Source: an uncultured Clostridiaceae bacterium
Lineage (GTDB): Bacteria > Bacillota > Clostridia > TANB77 > CAG-508
Assembly (NCBI GenBank): GCA_958402495.1
Contig: CATXTS010000030.1
Coordinates: 1-17,197, forward strand
Reading direction: 5' to 3'
Length of the DNA: 17,197 bases
In this document: piece by piece, positions 14,195 through 17,197 of the stretch
How positions within the stretch are numbered: the first letter of the stretch is position 1
Layout: every line of letters starts with the position of its first letter
Made by a program: the position numbers and the translations under genes
The notes under the pieces: model-generated
Databases searched by the model: none
Told to the model about the DNA's origin: nothing
What the model saw: only the letters and a program-made list of their open reading frames with translations

Positions 14195-14909
14195 CTGTAA
14201 TCTCCAAGAATAGTTCTTCTAAAGAAGCATTTTCTTTGAATTTTTCTTTCATTTGATCATAAGTTCCTACAAAAATTAATTTTCCTTTACTAATAATTCC
14301 AATCCTATCACACAATTTCTCTGCTACTTCTAGCACATGTGTAGAGAAAAACACACTATTTCCTTCTTTGGCATGTTTTCTCATCATTTCTTTTAATATA
14401 TACGAAGCTTTTGGGTCTAAGCCAGTCATTGGTTCATCTAATAACCAATTTTTTGGTTTATTTAATAAAACACCAATAATTACTATTTTTTGTCTCATAC
14501 CATGAGAATAAGAACCAATCTGTTCTTGTAAAACCTCTTCCATTTCAAAAGTTTTAGCCAAACTTTGAATTCTTTCTTTTCTTTCTTCTTTACCCATTTC
14601 ATGAATATCTGCTAAGAAATTTAAATATTCCATTCCTTTTAATTTTAAGAACATATATGGACTATCTGTTACAAACACAAATTGTTTTTTAGCCTCTAAG
14701 GCTTCTTTTTGAATACTTTTCCCATCTATCACAATATCCCCCACATCTGGTGTCAAAATGCCTGTCATCATTTTAATGGTGGTCGTTTTACCAGCACCAT
14801 TAGGACCTAAAAAACCAAAGATTTCTCCATCTTTAATCTCTAGATTTAGATTATCTACTGCTTTTTTACCTTTTACATATTCTTTGGTCACATTTTGTAT
14901 TTGAATCAT
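14184..14909 (-). CDS. ABC transporter ATP-binding protein
   Basis: ATPase subunit for the permease that follows. The 241-residue product has Walker A GPNGAGKTT (35-43), signature SYSHGMRQK (133-141, in place of LSGGQ), Walker B WLLDEP (155-160) with D-loop GLDP, and switch His191 in FSTHV. At the Q-loop position the sequence reads FVFVTDSPYMF. No glutamine is evident there; Asp/Glu in its place is common in ABC-2 exporter ATPases. ATG 14909 follows GGAGAAGGGG. It starts 24 nt after the unknown gene and overlaps the permease, which places it in the hpt-led operon. Confidence 0.95.
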   Translation of the reverse strand: MIQIQNVTKEYVKGKKAVDNLNLEIKDGEIFGFLGPNGAGKTTTIKMMTGILTPDVGDIVIDGKSIQKEALEAKKQFVFVTDSPYMFLKLKGMEYLNFLADIHEMGKEERKERIQSLAKTFEMEEVLQEQIGSYSHGMRQKIVIIGVLLNKPKNWLLDEPMTGLDPKASYILKEMMRKHAKEGNSVFFSTHVLEVAEKLCDRIGIISKGKLIFVGTYDQMKEKFKENASLEELFLEITDES

Positions 14910-14933
14910 CTCTTCCCCTTCTCCTCTCTATTT

Positions 14934-15494
14934 TTAATAATCGGTTCTTAATTCCCAAATCAGGACTTTGTCTTGGTGAATACCAATTGGTCTTGAAAAA
15001 CTGGAAAATTCCACAATCACTTCTTCTAAATGATGCTCTAAAACATAATCAATCGCATCGATTAAACCATTTCTATACTTTAACTTCTTATCTGTAATAT
15101 CTGTTTGCATTCTGTATTTGGCGTGATTTACCGCATCTCTGACAGACACTATTTTTTCATCTGTTCCTTCAAAAAAGATATCTCCATTTTTTCGAACCAC
15201 TAGATTTCCAATTAAAACCTGGTCTTCTATATAATTGGCTAATCCCACCCCAATAGCACTAATCGGAATATCCTTATAGGCTTTTAAAATATCTTCTTTT
15301 GATGCTCTATGGTTACGTTTTGGAGAATTCGTCTGTGTTTTGTCACGAATGGAATAATATTTAGCTGGGTAACGATTTAAAAATATCTCCACCTCTTCTT
15401 GCATTTGTGGTGTAAAAATGGCTTCTGGTAACCTATTTAAATCAAAACGATAAATATAATTAGCACTTTCTACTTTATCACAAATTTTAAGCAT
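14934..15494 (-). CDS. Conserved-looking protein of unknown function (186 aa)
   Basis: Family not recognised. The product appears soluble and cytoplasmic, with alternating alpha/beta character, no membrane segment and no cysteine cluster. Notable stretches are NRYPAKYYSIRDKTQ (about 40-54), IGVGLANYIEDQVLIGNLVVRKNGDIFFEGTDE (about 80-112) and the C-terminal FSRPIGIHQDKVLIWELRTDY. The first ATG (15506) sits directly against AAAGG and would have no spacing. ATG 15494 lies 8 nt after the GG of AAGGATGG and is preferred. The gene overlaps hpt by 8 nt and precedes the ABC ATPase by 24 nt, so it is co-transcribed and probably translationally coupled with hpt. No function is assigned. Confidence 0.8.
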   Translation of the reverse strand: MLKICDKVESANYIYRFDLNRLPEAIFTPQMQEEVEIFLNRYPAKYYSIRDKTQTNSPKRNHRASKEDILKAYKDIPISAIGVGLANYIEDQVLIGNLVVRKNGDIFFEGTDEKIVSVRDAVNHAKYRMQTDITDKKLKYRNGLIDAIDYVLEHHLEEVIVEFSSFSRPIGIHQDKVLIWELRTDY

Positions 15495-16029
15495 TTTCTT
15501 TTCCATCCTTTACTGATTCTTCTACATAACCTATATAAGGTAAATTACGATAGTATTCATCATAATCTAAACCATACCCTAAAACAAACTTATCTTCAAT
15601 TTCAAATCCAATATAATCAATAGGTACTTCTACAACTCTTCTTTCTGGTTTATTTAATAAAGTACAAATTTTAATATCTTTAGCTCCTTTTTCTTGTAAA
15701 TAACTTCTCATAAAATTCATACTTCTTCCTGTATCAATAATATCTTCTACCACTAAAATATGTTTATCTTTCACCATTTCTTGTGCTAATTCTTTTTTTA
15801 CAATAATCTTTCCTGTACTTTCTTTTCCTAAATAACTAGACAACTGCATAAATTCTAAAGTTACTTTTCCCTGTATATGGCGAATCAAATCCATCGTAAA
15901 AGGTGCCGCTCCTTTTAAAATACATAGAATGGTGATTTCCTGGCCATGATAATCTTCTTCAATTTGTCTTGCCAATTCTCCAATTCGTTTTTCTAACATC
16001 TCTTCATTAATTAATGTGTTTATTTGCAT
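15487..16029 (-). CDS. hpt: Hypoxanthine phosphoribosyltransferase
   Basis: It converts hypoxanthine (and usually guanine) plus PRPP to IMP or GMP in purine salvage, in the cytoplasm. The 180-residue product has the PRPP-binding motif VVEDIIDTGRS (93-103) with the acidic pair Glu95/Asp96, the ILKGAAPF loop (37-44), the flexible-loop region LSSYLG (63-68), and the purine-binding C-terminal YIGFEIEDKFVLGYGLDY. Length matches the bacterial family. ATG 16029 follows AAGGGG. It heads an operon from a near-consensus promoter. In many Firmicutes hpt neighbours tilS and ftsH; here it leads an unknown gene and an ABC exporter, which is less usual. Confidence 0.96.
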   Translation of the reverse strand: MQINTLINEEMLEKRIGELARQIEEDYHGQEITILCILKGAAPFTMDLIRHIQGKVTLEFMQLSSYLGKESTGKIIVKKELAQEMVKDKHILVVEDIIDTGRSMNFMRSYLQEKGAKDIKICTLLNKPERRVVEVPIDYIGFEIEDKFVLGYGLDYDEYYRNLPYIGYVEESVKDGKENA

Positions 16030-16063
16030 ATCTTATTTCCCCTTTTATCCTTCTTTTTCTTGC

Positions 16064-16092
16064 ATTATACTACTACCCTTTCTTAAGTACAA
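16064..16092 (-). promoter_or_regulatory. Sigma-A promoter of the hpt operon
   Basis: Minus strand: TTGTAC (16092-16087), a 17-nt spacer and perfect TATAAT (16069-16064), about 35 nt before the hpt start. No purine-riboswitch-like leader fits in this short interval. Confidence 0.85.
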
Positions 16093-16102
16093 TAGCATTT
16101 TT

Positions 16103-16747
16103 TCAAACTTTTAATTCTTTTGTTTTATCTTTTTTTATAAGGTAAAAACATATCTCTATAAAAGTGATGATTAAAAGTAGTGGTATTAGAATAACGGAAT
16201 AAATAGATGGTAAAAGTAGACTACCAATAAACAAAAATCCAAAAATCACATAGGTATAACCTAATAAAATACCGGTTCTTTTCCAATTTTCTTTTGCTTT
16301 TGGAAAAAATGGCATATGCATTTGTGTTGCATTTGTCTTTGGTAAATAATTTCCCATTAAAATCAACAAAATACCAATAATCCATAAAACGCTTTTTCTA
16401 ACATCTATATCTTTTCCTAAACTAATGTAAATCATGATACCATATATGACTATGTTTAAAACTGGAATAAAGGCCTTTGTTATTTTTTCTAATTTGGTAT
16501 TTTTACCTTGTTTATCCTCCATACGAATATCACTAATTATACAACAAATTGCTTGTAATAGTGCCATTAAAATTGGTATTCCAAATACCGCAAAAGCTTT
16601 TGGAGCATAATTATCTGGCTGATTATTTATATCAAAATGTACAGCCATATTGTCTGGTAATTGCTCGTAAAAGCTAATTCCTAAAATAATTGGTAATAAA
16701 CATAGTAGCACGATTATCACTATCACTTTTCCATTAATTCTTTTCAT
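16103..16747 (-). CDS. sdpI: SdpI-like DUF1648 membrane protein
   Basis: In Bacillus subtilis SdpI is the membrane immunity protein against the SDP cannibalism toxin and also sequesters the repressor SdpR. This 214-residue product has the DUF1648 region near residues 10-60, including LPDNMAVHFDINNQPDNY (30-47) after the first membrane helix. About six membrane helices follow, at about 7-25, 52-72, 93-110, 119-135, 156-176 and 178-203, ending in a basic tail. ATG 16747 follows TTAGGAGGT and overlaps sdpR by 14 nt. No SDP-like toxin gene is visible in the window, so immunity is not demonstrated; a stress-sensing role is equally possible. Confidence 0.85.
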   Translation of the reverse strand: MKRINGKVIVIIVLLCLLPIILGISFYEQLPDNMAVHFDINNQPDNYAPKAFAVFGIPILMALLQAICCIISDIRMEDKQGKNTKLEKITKAFIPVLNIVIYGIMIYISLGKDIDVRKSVLWIIGILLILMGNYLPKTNATQMHMPFFPKAKENWKRTGILLGYTYVIFGFLFIGSLLLPSIYSVILIPLLLIITFIEICFYLIKKDKTKELKV

Positions 16748-17012
16748 TTTGGTTACCTCCTAACTGATAAATCCATAGTAAGACATCCTCAAATACAGAA
16801 ACATTTAATTCATAGTAAATAAAATTCTTGTATTTTGTCTCTGTAATTAATTCTGCTTTTTTCAGTTGTGATAAATGATAAGATACTGTTGCATTTGTTA
16901 AATTAAACTTTTCAGCAATTTCTCCTGCAGAACGTCTTTCATATTTTAACATTTCTAAAATAGACCTTCTTACAGGGTCAGCAATTGCCTTTAAGGTTTC
17001 AGACATTCCCAT
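16734..17012 (-). CDS. sdpR: SdpR-like ArsR-family transcriptional repressor
   Basis: A winged-helix repressor of the ArsR/SdpR group. The 92-residue product has LKAIADPVRRSILEML (7-22), the recognition region SAGEIAEKFNLTNATVSYHL (28-47) and a wing LITETKYKNFIYYELN. It has no metal-binding CxC motif, as is usual for SdpR rather than ArsR. The longest frame starts at a TTG (17081) within the promoter. ATG 17012 follows GGAGGA with suitable spacing and gives the typical MGMSETLKAIADP start. It precedes sdpI with a 14-nt overlap. Palindromes just upstream are its probable binding site, giving autoregulation. Confidence 0.92.
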   Translation of the reverse strand: MGMSETLKAIADPVRRSILEMLKYERRSAGEIAEKFNLTNATVSYHLSQLKKAELITETKYKNFIYYELNVSVFEDVLLWIYQLGGNQNEKN

Positions 17013-17029
17013 AGTTGATTTCCTCCAAG

Positions 17030-17055
17030 TATTTAGATTTTTATCTAAATAGATA
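17030..17055. promoter_or_regulatory. Probable SdpR operator (overlapping palindromes)
   Basis: A perfect palindrome with 9-bp arms TATTTAGAT / ATCTAAATA and a 4-nt spacer covers 17030-17051. A second, TATCT-AAAT-AGATA, shares its right arm and covers 17042-17055, reaching the -10. Position and form fit an ArsR-type autorepressor site. Confidence 0.75.
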
Positions 17056-17081
17056 CTATCACTTTTCTTTTTAATTGGCAA
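17053..17081 (-). promoter_or_regulatory. Sigma-A promoter of sdpRI
   Basis: Minus strand: TTGCCA (17081-17076), a 17-nt spacer and TAGTAT (17058-17053) with extended TGA. The -10 overlaps the palindromic operator. Confidence 0.75.
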
Positions 17082-17114
17082 TAGTATTTTGATATTTTTC
17101 TAAATAGTTTTCTT

Positions 17115-17154
17115 AAAAGAAAAAAGAATTCGTTTTTTCTAAAAACGAACTCTT
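17115..17154 (-). terminator. Terminator of an upstream gene outside the window
   Basis: A 14-bp stem with one mismatch (plus arms AAGAATTCGTTTTT and AAAAACGAACTCTT) closes a 3-nt loop. On the minus strand it is followed by TTTTTTCTTTT, so it would end a gene lying right of the window. A T-rich tract also follows on the plus strand. Confidence 0.75.
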
Positions 17155-17197
17155 CTTTTCTTATTTTTTTAATTTTTCTATAAACAATTTATTCAAT

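Noticed and set aside
16030..16102. Purine riboswitch ahead of hpt
   Set aside because: The leader from the promoter to the start codon is only about 30 nt, too short for an aptamer.

Overview
This window looks like the chromosome of a low-GC, endospore-forming Clostridia-type Firmicute. It is very AT-rich and has strong AGGAGG-type ribosome binding sites. It carries two genes for alpha/beta-type small acid-soluble spore proteins (SASP) and a ctsR-mcsA-mcsB-clpC heat-shock operon. No rRNA, tRNA or CRISPR array was recognised. Many coordinates here use starts set by the ribosome binding site, which are shorter than the longest open frame.

Layout. 1-4009: the class III heat-shock operon on the minus strand, with a CtsR operator at its promoter; clpC runs off the left edge. 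4110-5625: a small hypothetical gene, a Cof-type HAD phosphatase and another small hypothetical gene, all minus. 5700-6463: two tandem SASP genes on the plus strand, each with the same promoter-like block. 6515-7054: long-form ribosome hibernation factor hpf (minus). 7237-7987: rpsT and a small two-helix membrane protein (plus).

8000-11290 is an accessory segment. It holds an AbiE-type pair (abiEi antitoxin, abiEii nucleotidyltransferase toxin) whose promoter sits inside a long inverted repeat. A TPR gene resembling bacterial ST7-like proteins follows in the same direction, then a start-less DUF6429-like remnant. Upstream of abiE there is mostly non-coding DNA with a strong orphan promoter and a 43-codon frame.

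11141-12644 is the most unusual part. A gene fusing a peptidase S51-like domain to a RibD C-terminal (DHFR-like) reductase domain lies between two ~145-bp direct repeats. Each repeat is the 3' end plus terminator of the adjacent ABC permease gene. This points to insertion of a cassette beside the transporter operon.

12539-16092: a minus-strand operon hpt - unknown gene - ABC ATPase - ABC permease, driven by a near-consensus sigma-A promoter. 16103-17081: an sdpR-sdpI-like pair, made of an ArsR-type repressor and a DUF1648/SdpI membrane protein, with palindromic operators overlapping its promoter. A terminator from an off-window gene closes the right edge.

The best candidates for something undescribed are the repeat-flanked S51-RibD fusion cassette, the abiE operon with its TPR third gene, and the orphan promoter at 11074-11102. 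All functional statements rest on motif recognition by eye; no database search was run.
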